Shown: positions 52,972 through 63,833, numbered from the stretch's first letter. The stretch: 64,000 nucleotides of DNA from Branchinecta lynchi (GCA_023053575.1 JAKZAP010000018.1:4526001-4590000); one strand, 5' to 3'. Program-made: numbers and translations. The notes: a model not told the origin generated them from the letters alone.

Positions 52972-55162
52972 CAGGGGCGGTTCGAAGGGGGGTCTAGGGG
53001 GGGGGGGGGGCTTCACCCCCCCCCCCATGCGCCAGAGAATCTTCTCTCAGTCGTATGTTTCGGGCTTGTCAGTATGACATGCAGGCAGTTACCAAACGTG
53101 AATTTCACCCACAAATCACATTTTTTAGTTGTATGGCTACGAAGAAATTTCTATTCGTATGTTTTCAGATTCGCAGTTGTGTCTGAGTTTTCCGGAACGA
53201 AAGTTTACTTTACGAAGGGATTTTCTAGTCATAAATTAGAGACACTCGTAAGCCTTGCCAGATAAACGCAGACCAAGCAGTTGAAGCAGTTAGCTAATCG
53301 GGAACTTAGCCTTCAAATGACCTGTTTCTGGTCGTATTGTTCCATAAAGATTTTAGTAGTATGTTTTAAGTTTGTCAGTTCACAGTTTCGTGTTTTCATT
53401 TTGTCAGAACCAGTGGTATGGAAATTGCCAGAATGACATCAATCGCGAATTTTCCTTGAAAATGACCCGTTTCTTATCGGGTTTTACGAAGATATTTTCT
53501 AGTCGTCTATTAGAGACAGTCGTAAGTTATGAGCTGGCCATTTGAGGCAGATATTACGTTACGAATTATCATGCGCTTTGAGCTTGTTAGAATGACAGTC
53601 GTATGTTTCCAACTTGCCAGAGTGACATAAATGCCATTTCGAAGTCGTGATTTTCACTCTGTGGTGCGAAAACAGGCTGATTTTCGAAAATTTCGCCCGC
53701 GGCGCGACGTTTCAGCATTATCCTACCTGGTTTCGTGCAAAAATCTCCTTATCTTAAAAAGAAACAGGCACAACCGCCTGATGATTGCACTATTTTTTGT
53801 GTAGTCTAAATTCAAAGTGGAAGTACTACCACGTACCAACTTCCGGGAAAATATCCCACTCTGTTCCGAGTTATCGGGGCACTGACAGATTTATGTGATA
53901 CAGCAGTCTATACTCAGAAGAAAAGACCTTCGACGCATACGCTCGACATACTCCATACATCTGAGATTTCTTCTCTACCTACCCCGGCGCACACGGAATC
54001 GCTACCTGATCCGCCGTTTGTTAATTTCCGACCCATTGTTGACGCTTGAAGCCCTCTCCTCTAATTTGTGTTCTCCGATTGGAAAACTACCTGTCCACGA
54101 TCCCATCAATGTGATTCTAAATTAGTGAACCTTTATGGAAAATATTTGTTGAGTGTTTTGCGATTATTTTATATTTCTTTATCCTTTTTTACTGCACTGG
54201 TCTTTCATAGTCGCCTACTCGCTATCTGGTTGAATGGCCCTGAGATTTCAGCTACTAGAAATGCCAGAAAAAGGTCGGATTACAAAAAAATCGCCTGCGG
54301 CGCTGAGTTTAAATTTGTCTTAGGTACATATGATAAAACCTGCTCCTTGGAATCTGAGCCACGTTAAAAGTAAGAGTTTGTGTGGGAAGTAGTCGAATAT
54401 TGCCGAATAAAGGCCGATTTAACAAATTTTGCCTGCGGCTCTTTTGTAGTCCTACCCTCGCACTGAAAAAATTTCGCCGGCGGCGCTCACTTTAGTTTGT
54501 CTTGACTAGAGGCGTACTCTCGCCGTTCCCCGCGGACTCCACTTGAGGAGTCCCCGCGTTTTTGTTTGTCCCGTGGACTCGCTCCCCGTATTCTCGCGAG
54601 TCCCCACGAATGGGGAATGCTCCGATTATCATCACCATCATCAAAAAGGACTCCCTTTCAGATTCGGAGGGGAATCAATTTTTGCTGGTGGTGGTGCAAT
54701 GTAAAATTAATTAAAAATAATCAGAATAAACAAAACCAAAAATAAAGTGGCTCCAGACTAATTTCGTCAACTGCATATCTATTTTTCGAACAAAATTCAT
54801 GCTGGAAGCATTCCCCGTGTTCTCGCTATTTCTGTCCGCGGAGTCCGCGTGGAGTGACTCCCTCTATTCTCGCCGTTCCCTTTGATTCCCCGAGGAGTCC
54901 TCGGGGAACGGCGAGAATACGCCTTAGATATGTCCGAAGCAGATACTGAGGCTTGTCTTCTCTCCAGCGAAATTTGATATGAACGGCATCGTCTAATTCC
55001 TGTTACTTATTTGTTTATTATTTATTGCTACACTGGCATTTTCTGTAACGTTTTAGAACTTATAACGTTAATATATCTTGAGCCTGCTGGTGCTGTGTTT
55101 TTAGCCAGTCGTATTTTTGAAGTCCCCCCCCCCCCTTGCCCAAGCCCCTCGAACCGCCCCTG
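52972..55162. mobile_element. 2.2-kb hAT-like element with perfect 8-bp target duplication
   Basis: Ends CAGGGGCGGTTCGAAGGGG and CCCCTCGAACCGCCCCTG, inverted. TTTGTGTC flanks both sides (52964-52971, 55163-55170). Poly-G/poly-C tracts lie just inside the ends. The interior has no transposase I recognise; open frames at 53895-54367 show no domain, so it is probably non-autonomous. A complete family H MITE is nested at 54510-54924. Confidence 0.92.
54510..54924 (+). mobile_element. family H MITE, intact, with TAG target duplication
   Basis: Ends AGGCGTACTCTCGCCGTTCC and GGGAACGGCGAGAATACGCC T. TAG flanks both sides (54507-54509, 54925-54927). The interior has tandem GGACTCC/GGAGTCC motifs and GGTGGTGGTGCAATG. 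Confidence 0.92.
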
Positions 55163-55493
55163 TTTGTGTCTCCAGACTTTTTCCAAACAGCCCAATAACA
55201 TGACGAGCATTTGATTGCTAGACTGGAAAGATGTAAAGCAGGTACACTAACGAGTTACGGTACGGTCTTTAGACAGACTGGGGCAACTCCGAGGAAACTT
55301 GAAATACGGTCGGAGAAACAATTCAGTTCCGGATTATAGAATTGACAAGGGCCTTCGAGACAGAAATTCTGGAACGACACGTAATTTAATTCGAGTGGTC
55401 GGGTAGGTGTACAGATTTCAAGGATGTCTAGACGAAGTTAGCATCGATTGCAGTCTTGGACCGTGTTGCACCACTTGCGCCCAGCACAGTCTT

Positions 55494-55881
55494 TAGTTGC
55501 GTTTTTGCAGATACCATGGTATCTGATATCACGGTCTAAAGTTGTTTTTGCAGCTATTGGGGTATCTGATACCACGGTCAAAAGGCGTTTTTGCAGTTAT
55601 CGTGGTATATAGTTGTAACAGATATCCAGATACCACGGTCCGAACGTGAACTGGTCGTGGTATCTGAAAAAGTCATCTCACTTTCATCAGTTTTTGTCAA
55701 ATTGGTGAGGAAGAAGTTTGGCTCAATATCTGTTTTTCATTCGGAATGACTTCGAAAAGCGCTGTTTCGGCAATTTTGCAGATAAACTGTATATCAGATA
55801 CCACAGTAACTGCAAAAACGACTAATTGTAGATTCAGTTACCGTGGTAACAGATACCATGGTATCTGCAAAAATGCAACTT
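55494..55881. mobile_element. family 3 MITE copy e
   Basis: TAGTTGCGTTTTTGCAGATA CCATGG to ACCATGGTATCTGCAAAAAT GCAACT. Confidence 0.9.
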
Positions 55882-55952
55882 TTGTCTTTCTTGTGACTTG
55901 CAGAAGGCCCTTCGCACTCGCCGTTGCGTCGTGACCCACAGTCGTTAACAAA

Positions 55953-56249
55953 GAGCGTGTTCCACCCTTTTACAAAATAGTAACTATTAGTTACTATTTG
56001 CGTTCCAACCTCACCAAAAGTTACTACGCTGACCGTTCCAACCTTCCCGAAATAGTAACTAATAGTAACTTTTTGCTTACCACGCTCGGGAGCGTAGTAA
56101 CTACGGATCTCTGTAACGTGATTGGTCAGATTCTCCCGTGGCATGATATTCTGCTGGAAAATAGAAAAATTGTTCCAGCCTTGATGGCAAAAATCCAGAA
56201 GTCGTGACGTCATGCGTAGTAACTACGGTAAATAGGATGGGACACGCTC
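55953..56249. mobile_element. family 4 MITE copy e
   Basis: GAGCGTGTTCCACCCTTTTA to TAGGATGGGACACGCTC, with the internal CACGCTCGGGAGCGTAGTAA hairpin. Target duplication not clear (AAA versus TAC). Confidence 0.88.
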
Positions 56250-56559
56250 TACGTAATTCATTCCGGTTCATTTTTAGTCGTGATCAAGCAAGCGATTTGA
56301 ACTCGAGGGGCCTTAGTAAAAATTCACCACATGATGGTTTTGTGTTCGTCTTCCTATCAATAAACTGAAATTTTTTTGTCAACCGTTTTGACAAACTAAG
56401 GGACGTAATTCCAACAGACCAAGCGTGTTTTTGCAACAAGCTGGTTTCCACTGTACATACCTACAGACCCTACAGTTAAACGCTACACCATTTACCTGCT
56501 ATAACTTACTTGAAATGTGATAGCTTAATTGTGACACTCGGTTTTGAAATAAATTGAAA

Positions 56560-57146
56560 TGCAGTCAAGACCAAGACAGCCAAGTCTTTTTACCCCTAAA
56601 TCTAAAATTAAATCAACTTCAAATAAAACTTTTACTTTTAACCAACCTTCCGGTTTTTGCCGGATTCCGGACGAACTACTTGTCCGGCAAGAAAATGGTT
56701 TTCACTGTCGTGCTCAGCATGCCTTCTTACCTCATTATCGACTATCACATTAACTGTTTAAAAATATTTTGTTTGTCCCTTAATTTCAACCCCCTCCCCC
56801 GCCCCTAAATATAGAGCTACAGAGCCCATCTACGAACTTGACCGTACCTTTGACCCAATGAATCCTCACACCAAGTTTCATCAAAGTTATCGCGCTCACA
56901 GATAGACGGACATTTTTGCGATGTCACAGGTATCCCTCCACTCAAGGCCGTATCCAATTTGGGGTTAGGGGGTTGACCCCCCCCCCCGAAACATACAAAA
57001 ATAGGCAGTTTTATAGGCTTTTACCGTCGTTTTCTGTCCGACCAGCAGGCAACCCCCCCCCCCCCCCCCCCCGAAAGGCAAAACACCCCCCGAAATAAAT
57101 TCCTGGATACGGGCCTGCTTCCGCTTACGTTTTGGGATCCCAAAAA
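56560..57146 (+). mobile_element. family 2 element copy F, head truncated, split by a family 10 MITE
   Basis: One monomer (CCGGATTCCGGACGAACTAC), then CACACCAAGTTTCATCAAAG, GATGTCACAGGTATCCCTCC ACT, the MITE, and CGCTTACGTTTTGGGATCCC AAAAA. Confidence 0.8.
56943..57117. mobile_element. family 10 hAT-like MITE
   Basis: CAAGGCCGTATCCAATTTGG to CCTGGATACGGGCCTG. Flanks CCTCCACT and CTTCCGCT match at 6 of 8. Confidence 0.85.
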
Positions 57147-57329
57147 CTTAACACAATCCAAAAAGTGTGGTGTATTCTGTTAAATGATACGAAAATAGAT
57201 TGGCTTTTCAATTAAACTTTGACAAAATTTCATCAACATTACCGGACTTCCACACAGTTAAGCCAACCCTACCGAATTTTCCTGATAATGTTGATCGAGA
57301 ATTCTGCTATTCTTTCAAGCACACCTCGG

Positions 57330-57690
57330 ACTATTTACTGTTCATGTTCCAACATTCACAACTATTTGAATACTGTAAAACCAGGCTCTGCAAATTACCC
57401 ACGGCAGTGGCTGTTTTAAGCCTTTACCCAGGTCCCTTGACTTCTAGCAATAAATTGGCAAAATTCAGATAACCGGGTTTACGCATGAATAGCATGATAC
57501 ACGGACACTCATTGGGAGCATAATACACATGGAAAATAGTAATCGTGGTAAGTGCAAGGATTAGTGCGCTATCGTTAGCGGGCAAAGAATGTAACATAGG
57601 AAACTGGTCTCCGGGCTTAAGAATGATTGAATGCATTCTGGAAGTAGGTTGCATTTGCATTACAGACACAACGGGTCCTTTAGCATTTCC
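57330..57690. mobile_element. diverged copy of the GGACCCGT-end element
   Basis: Shares AACCAGGCTCTGC, TTACCCACGGCAGTGGCTGT TTTAAGC, GCATGATACAC and GGAAGTAGGTTGCATTTGCA with 63228-63683, in the same order. The left terminus is poor. Confidence 0.65.
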
Positions 57691-57759
57691 TAGGCGAAAG
57701 ACCTGGTCTCACGGGACTGATGATGGGGCTGAACCCTTGCAGGAATTCTAGTCCGCGAC

Positions 57760-58032
57760 TGCCCACCTTCAACGTGATGGTTATTTGGGGACTAGAAGCC
57801 ACACTCTTTGTGAACTAGACTATCTAGAATAGCTTCATTAGATACCTAAATTCATTCGTTCCGTATTTTACTAAACATTTTAACTGTTCATGATCTATGT
57901 TCGTTTCTTATTTATTGTTTGCTTGTTAGTTTGCGTCTTACTTGTATTGTATTGTATTGAGTGTTTATTTTTCCGGCCCATGTTAGCCTAGTGCTATTAG
58001 GGTTCTAAATAAAATTGATTGATTGATTGATA
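57760..58032 (+). mobile_element. LINE 3' untranslated tail
   Basis: Non-coding text ending TTAGGGTTCTAAATAAAATT followed by (GATT)n, the usual tail of a 5'-truncated LINE. No coding part is left in front. Confidence 0.55.
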
Positions 58033-58053
58033 GTGACCTGAAAGAAAAAAATG

Positions 58054-58126
58054 CTCCTCAGCCGAGACATGAACCCAGTACCCTCGCTTACCAGGCGACT
58101 GCTGTACCAACTGAGCTACCGAGGGG
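58054..58126 (-). pseudogene. tRNA-like gene, Thr(GGU)-like, probably pseudogene or SINE head
   Basis: Minus strand CCCTCGGTAGCTCAGTTGGT ACAGC, anticodon arm GTCGC-CTGGTAA-GCGAG, T arm CTGGG-TTCATGT-CTCGG, acceptor partner CTGAGGA, then a T7 tract. Most stems pair, but the acceptor and anticodon stems each have one mismatch, the T loop is not TTCRANY, and GGU is not the usual eukaryotic Thr anticodon. Confidence 0.6.
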
Positions 58127-58196
58127 CATGTGAATATATTTTGCAGTCCACTACAATTATTCAGATGGTCCGCGACTGCCCACCTACCTGCCCACC

Positions 58197-58515
58197 TTAT
58201 CGTGGTATATAGGCAGTTATCGTAGTAACAGATATCCAAACACCACAGTCCGACCGTGGTAACTGGTCGTGGTATCTGAAAGAGTCATCTCACTTTCATC
58301 AAATTTTGTCAAATTGGTAGGAAAGAAGTTTGGCACTTAGTAATGTGACTGAATATCTGTTTTTCTTTCGGGATGACTTCGAAAAGCGCAATTTCGGCAA
58401 TTGTCATTTTTGCAGAGCAACCGTGTATCAGATACCACGATAACTGCAAAAACGACTAATTGTAGATCGAGTTACCGTGGTAACAGATACCATGGTATCT
58501 GCAAAAACGCAACTA
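58197..58515. mobile_element. family 3 MITE copy f, left end missing
   Basis: Starts within the body (TATCGTGGTATATAGGCAGT) and ends ACCATGGTATCTGCAAAAAC GCAACTA. Confidence 0.85.
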
Positions 58516-58635
58516 TTATTCGCTATATTCCCGTTCAGCGCGGACTAGTTTCTGTAAGTCCCATCGTCTCATTATTAACACTTGTGACATAGACAGTGAA
58601 AGAGATCCACACACTGAGGAATAGAAAATCTGCTT

Positions 58636-58887
58636 CTCTGGTGTTTAGTCACAAGTGTCCGGTTCTTCTCTTATAACGCGTTTTTTGGCTCACCGTGAAA
58701 ACTTGGTAACTGCTCGATGAAGCCGGGACCACGAGCAGGTTCTAGTTAGTCCGCACCGGTGAAACCGGACACCGATTAGTTCAAAAACGGGTTATAAGAC
58801 TGGTGAGTAGTCACCGGTGAATGCAAAAACGGCTTATAAGAAAAAGGGAGACCACCGGTGAGAACTCCCGTGACAAAGCACGCAGCT
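58636..58887. mobile_element. family 5 MITE copy c, left end missing
   Basis: TGGTGTTTAGTCACAAGTGT CCGG to GTGACAAAGCACGCAGCT. It ends 12 bases before a family 4 copy. Confidence 0.82.
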
Positions 58888-58899
58888 TGTGTTGACAAT

Positions 58900-59608
58900 G
58901 AGCGTGTTCTAACCACATGAAAAAATACTACGCTGACCGTTCCAACCTTCTCGAAATAGTAACTAGCAGTAGTTGCATTTATGATCGAAGTTTTGTTCGC
59001 CGTTGGCTTAGCCGGTTGCTTAATTTCCGTTTTCGAACGCCGTCGATGTTCACCGTTTGCTTAATTAGGGTTTTTACGACTCCAACGATCCTTGCCCGGT
59101 CGATGTTTATTCGACGATTCAAGAAAACTTACGGACTTGCTAGCTCACGAAGTTCGACAGTCAGACTTTGAAGGACAAAGAAACTGTGACCGGTGACCAA
59201 AAACGGTATTGAAACAGAGATCTTTGAGTTTCAAGGCAACTTCAAACTTCGATCAGAAACACACTTGCTTACCATGCTCGGGAGCGTAGTAAGCGTGGTA
59301 ATTACGGATCTCTCTAATAGTGCGAACACAAGATCAGGATTTCTCGGACGGATTTTCTGCATTTTCATCATCAAGTTGAAACAATTTCAACTTTTCCATA
59401 TGGAAGTGATGATGGTGCCAAAACTCCGGGCAGGAATTCCAGTCCGGAGCTCCCGATCCTGTGTTCGCACTATAATATGATTGGCTGGATTTCCTCGTGG
59501 AATGGTATTGTGACGAAAATAGAAAAATACGTTCCAGCCTTTACGCCAAGAAGCCAAAATTCGTAACGTCATGCGTAGTAACTAATGTAAGTAGGATGGA
59601 ACACACTC
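58900..59608. mobile_element. family 4 MITE copy f with two nested inserts
   Basis: GAGCGTGTTCTAACC to AGGATGGAACACACTC, flanks AAT/AAC. The body is broken at about 58975-59266 by sequence with TGATCGAAGTTT inverted ends, and at 59318-59473 by a MITE with TAGTGCGAACACA ends. Confidence 0.82.
59318..59473. mobile_element. 156-bp MITE with TAGTGCGAACACA ends
   Basis: TAGTGCGAACACAAGATCAG GA and its inverse TCCCGATCCTGTGTTCGCAC TA. The inner text GATGATGGTGCCAAAACTCC recurs diverged at about 57720 and 61150. Confidence 0.85.
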
Positions 59609-60154
59609 AACGAGACAACGTATGACAGAAACTGGTCCGCTTGGGTCGATGAGCTGGAATAAGACAAACTATAGGCAAAACTGCCAGATCACTATCACCC
59701 TTTCAGGCTTGGTGTAACCAGGGAGGATGAAAACTTTATTATTATGTAAACGTTTTTAAAAAGTACATGTCAACGCTAATAAGCAACTCTCTAAAAGTAT
59801 AACAATATTGCATAACGACCGAATGAGCAGAACTCCTACGAAGGAAAAATGACAAAAAATGCTAAAGCAGCGCATACAATCCGCACGCTTTTTTCATTTG
59901 CCAAATAACACAGAATAATGCACTTGTCTTCACCAGTTATACGATCTGATATCCTCTTGGTTGAAACGAAGACCTGAAGGGGGATACAACATATATATCA
60001 ATGGGGGAAAAGGCAGTGACGTAGAGTTCAGACGAGGAATAAATGAGCCACCCATTCAGGCAGTACGAAAGGGGCAAACCGCCTGAAACAAGGTTATGCC
60101 TTATCTGTAAGCTGATATAGGTGCTTTGAAAGCCAAACACCAGTAATTATCCAA
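59609..60154. other. stretch without recognised features
   Basis: No gene, RNA or recurring repeat seen. Confidence 0.5.
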
Positions 60155-60546
60155 CAGAACCGTATCCGGGGGGGGGGGGGGGGTATGAACAATATCTGCC
60201 GAACGCAGCGAGGTTGATATATTTAAATGGCCTTCGAGCTTGTTATTCCAATATCAACTTAGATGGAGGTATGTTAACTATTATAACTTTCTCGAACAGA
60301 AGTTTTGCCTTCTTTGGTAGTATTTATCTACTACTTTTGTAGGGAATTTTTGTTTAGTGAAATGACAACCCTAAACCCTAGCCTACTGTAGAAATGTGAA
60401 AATGACTGCTGTTGTGACCCGGGAATTTCTATCCCCAAAACAGACGATTTTTTTTTTTTTTTAATCGGCTTTAACGATCTCTGTTATTGTCTGTTTGGCA
60501 GACTCCGCCCCCCCCCCCCCCGAAATAAATTCCTGGATCCGGACCT
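60155..60546. mobile_element. family 10 hAT-like element, expanded
   Basis: CAGAACCGTATCCGGGGGGG to CGAAATAAATTCCTGGATCC GGACCTG. Longer interior than other copies; no clear target duplication. Confidence 0.6.
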
Positions 60547-62289
60547 GCTCTATATTAATCTAAGTTAATGGAGGAATGCTGCATTTTAAGCAGCAGTTCG
60601 GGGATACTGGTCTGCACTCGAATTCCTGCTGCAAAGAAGTTTAAATTTTGGGTTTCACGACTATTTGCTGCGCTTTTGTAAGGCAATCACTACTACACGT
60701 CTAGCAGACGGGAATCGAATAACAAAAGTGATGCGCTGAATATGTCGTATTAGTCTCACATTTCCCCATCAATCTGATAGCAAAATATCTCTACACAATT
60801 TTTTCTCATCACCGCGTTTTCTCATTCTAGAAGAAACAAAGCCGTTTTTTACGGAAAGAATAGAGGAGATGATGGGGAGAATTTATCGTCTGGAAAATAA
60901 ACGTCGACACAAAAAGAGATTACTCGTGATTTAGGAAGCACCATTTGTCGTGTCACTGCTTACCAGAAACCTCAGAAAAAGACTAATATCTCACAATGAT
61001 GAATACGCTGCGATTACATAGAAAATCGACTATCGACTGAATACAGGCTCAGACGTCACGCTATCCATGTTCTGGTGCGTACAACCGATCATGTTTTCCC
61101 CTTCCGGTTTTCATAATCAAAATAAAATAATCTTAAGTTTTCCGTACAGAAATGATGATGGTGCTGAAAATCCTGGCAGGAATTCTGGTCCGCGGGCGCC
61201 AGGAAGAACTGCACAGATTGTGTTCTGACAAGGAAGAACTGATAATGATCAGAACTTCGGTCTCGCCTAGACAAATCCGCAATTTTGTTTCGCGAGTAAT
61301 GAGCGTTGCAAGCTACGAGTAATCAGACTCCGAAAAGATGCCACATCCAAAAGCATGCGAAATTTGAAACCCGCATGTGACGCGTCAAAATTTCGGAGCA
61401 AAAGGAGAATTTCGCATCCGTATAGGCACTCGTTCTGTATTTCCTGAACACGATCGCTTGTTGTTGCAGGGCTTATTGGCTGGAGACACGAGTGCTTGTC
61501 AGTATAGCCCCGCTCACAAGCATTCCCAGCCAATCACGGAAGCCTAGTATTTCCTAGCAGTACCGATCACACCGATGCCAAGGCACAGATTCTAGGCTGT
61601 AGAACTCGGTGACTGGTTAAGCTTGGGTACGTGGCTAGGCATCTTTGCTTGGCTAGACATACTTGTGATCGTGGCTTATCAGTTCTTCCTCCGCCTTTGC
61701 GTTCTTCTACACGACACAAGAGCTCGTCACTGATAAGATCAAACTCCGAACAAAGAAACTGTCCCGCCAAAAAAAAAATGCAGGGCGAGTCTGCCATACG
61801 ATGCAGTGCAAAAACTCTGAATTTGAGCATGGCTGGATTGTAAGCGCTGCACACTGATATATATATGCTGAGGCTGCGAAGCTATACACTCGAGGAAAAA
61901 CGGACACTGGATATACAATATTCGCTATTTTAGGGGTTGGATTTCATAAGGAATAAATGGTAGGTCTAAGTCTTCTTCTTCCATTAACGGATATTTGCGC
62001 AGCAAAAACCTGAATTGCGTTTTCAACGTCACGTGTCCAAACAATTTTCACTGCGATTCCGTCATGACGTCCCGAGTCCGACCCCGGTTGCATTTTTATC
62101 TAATAGTGTGCCATATTTTTATTGGATTCCGATTACAGTAATTTGATTGGGCCCTCCGCTAGCAATCATAAGACCGCGGCAACCGTGCTCGTCCATAGTC
62201 GGCGTGCTGTCATTGGGCGAAAATCGCCAGAATGTCTTCTTACGACATGATACGATGGCTTCCGAAAGCTTACGCTTGCCAGTGGAGGA
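60547..62289. other. 1.7 kb without recognised features
   Basis: Mixed-composition sequence with short open frames on both strands (for example 61267-61533 and 61567-61854) that I do not recognise and that overlap each other. A GATGATGGTGCTGAAAATCC remnant lies at about 61145. Confidence 0.45.
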
Positions 62290-62473
62290 CTCACTTTACA
62301 GGCGGAGTACAGTATCTCCGAGGAAGGATTAAAGTTAACTGCAGTATTTTCTACTCGGATTATTCTTATCTCTACTGAGGTAAGATTGATGCGAAATAGT
62401 GACAAAAATAGTCCGAGTAGCAAATATTGCAGTTAACTTTAATCCTTACTCGGAGATGCCTTTTACAGTGTAG
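62290..62473. mobile_element. MITE with CTCCGAG..GTTAACT inverted ends
   Basis: CTCCGAGGAAGGATTAAAGT TAACTGCAGTAT is mirrored by ATATTGCAGTTAACTTTAAT CCTTACTCGGAG. A diverged copy is at 3250-3453. Confidence 0.82.
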
Positions 62474-62509
62474 ACATATCATAAACATATTCTTAGAGCG
62501 AGTCCCTAG

Positions 62510-62955
62510 CAGAGATGGGCGAATCCGAATCCGGATTCGAATCCAGGATTCGTTCCTTTGGCCGGATTCAAATCTTCTGCTTGTCAGGCTAGATTCGGAT
62601 TCGGACTCCAAACCCTCAGTTTTACGAATCAGCTCAAATTCCTAGAATTCATCTTTCCAGTTTCCGTTTTCCCAATTTTTACACAGTGTGCTTTGGCAAT
62701 CCAACTTTTTGGTCTCCACCATCAACCATCTTCAGTAATCTATCACGTTATCTGATACCTTGGATTTTACCTTAGGTATCAGTGCTTTTTGTCACCTCTG
62801 ATTTTTAAACCATAAACTATGTACATGATTTGATTTTTGTTAAGGTCACATTCGAATCCTCAGCATGAAATGGTGGATTCGGATTCCGAATCGGATTCGT
62901 ACCTAGCCCTGGATTCGGATTCAAATCCTTTCATGATCGGATTCGCCCATCTCTG
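62510..62955. mobile_element. 446-bp (GATTCG)-rich hAT-like MITE with target duplication
   Basis: Ends CAGAGATGGGCGAATCCGAA and GGATTCGCCCATCTCTG. Flanks GTCCCTAG and TTCCCTAG match at 7 of 8. The interior mixes GATTCG-type hexamer repeats with a unique middle shared with 38395-38825. Confidence 0.9.
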
Positions 62956-63227
62956 TTCCCTAGGCAATTGGTAGAATCGGGACTTCCCTTTTGGTAGTTT
63001 TATAAAAAAAAAACTATAATTTTATTGCTTTATTTATTAACGTACTTTAACTTTGGAAAATAAACAAGCAGAGTTAGAAAAGAGATAAACAAGTACCAAC
63101 TATACTTTCTGTAAACATCGGGGTCTCTTCCTAGGTAGGTGCCCCTAGACAGGAGTAAGAAACTGGTATTTTCCAAGTAAAAGTAGAGGAAGGTAGGCTT
63201 GTAATCGCCCTAAATGTTTATCGCATT

Positions 63228-63683
63228 TAAAGGACCCGTCATACCAATACTGCTAATGCAACCTACTTCCGTAATTGCATTCGATAATTCTTAAAGGACC
63301 CCTCGCACTATTTACTCTTCAGCGTGCAGTATTTTAAAATTTTTCAATACCTTAAAACTAAGCTGCGCTTTCAACAAATAACCCACGGTGTTGGCTGTTT
63401 TAAGCATTTCCCGAGACCCGTTGACTTATAGCGAAAACAGGGAAACAATTTCCATAACCGTTTTTCTGATGGAAAAACTTCTAGCAGACAACCGTCGACA
63501 GCATGATACACATCGAAGGTAGCAACATACGGCAAGTGAGAAAATTAGCGTGTTTTTGTTAGAGGGGTTAGAATGTACCGTACGAAGTTAGGGTCTTCGT
63601 GTTTAGAAATAGATGGAGTGATTATGGAAGTAGGTTGCGTTAGTATTATAGGTAAGACAGGTCCTTTAAACGAGAACCCGCTA
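63228..63683. mobile_element. element with TTTAAAGGACC inverted ends
   Basis: TTTAAAGGACCCGTCATACC...GCAACCTACTTCCGTAAT at the left is mirrored by ATTATGGAAGTAGGTTGCGT...ACAGGTCCTTTAAA at the right. Arms of about 50 bp. A diverged copy is at 57330-57690. Confidence 0.85.
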
Positions 63684-63781
63684 ACAACCCCTCACTGAGT
63701 CACTAATCTTTGCACTTGCCACGATCCACTATTTGCCGTGCGCATTATGCTCCCGAAGAGTGTTCGCGTGTCACGATACAG

Positions 63782-63833
63782 ATGCGTAAAACCGGTTATC
63801 TGAATTTATGCGTAAAACCGGTTATCTGAATTT
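63782..63833. repeat. direct duplication ATGCGTAAAACCGGTTATCT
   Basis: The phrase occurs twice in a row with a 27-28 base period. The inverse CAGATAACCGGGTTTACGCA T is at about 57468-57487. Confidence 0.85.

Noticed and set aside
53895..54367. Possible hAT transposase pieces
   Set aside because: No BED zinc finger or dimerisation motif is visible; arginine-rich peptides there look like chance translation.
52966..55170. Helitron interpretation of the 2.2-kb element
   Set aside because: Symmetric inverted ends and a perfect 8-bp duplication fit hAT and exclude a Helitron.
61267..61907. Overlapping minus-strand frames of 66-95 codons
   Set aside because: They overlap each other in different frames, show no domain and no splice logic.
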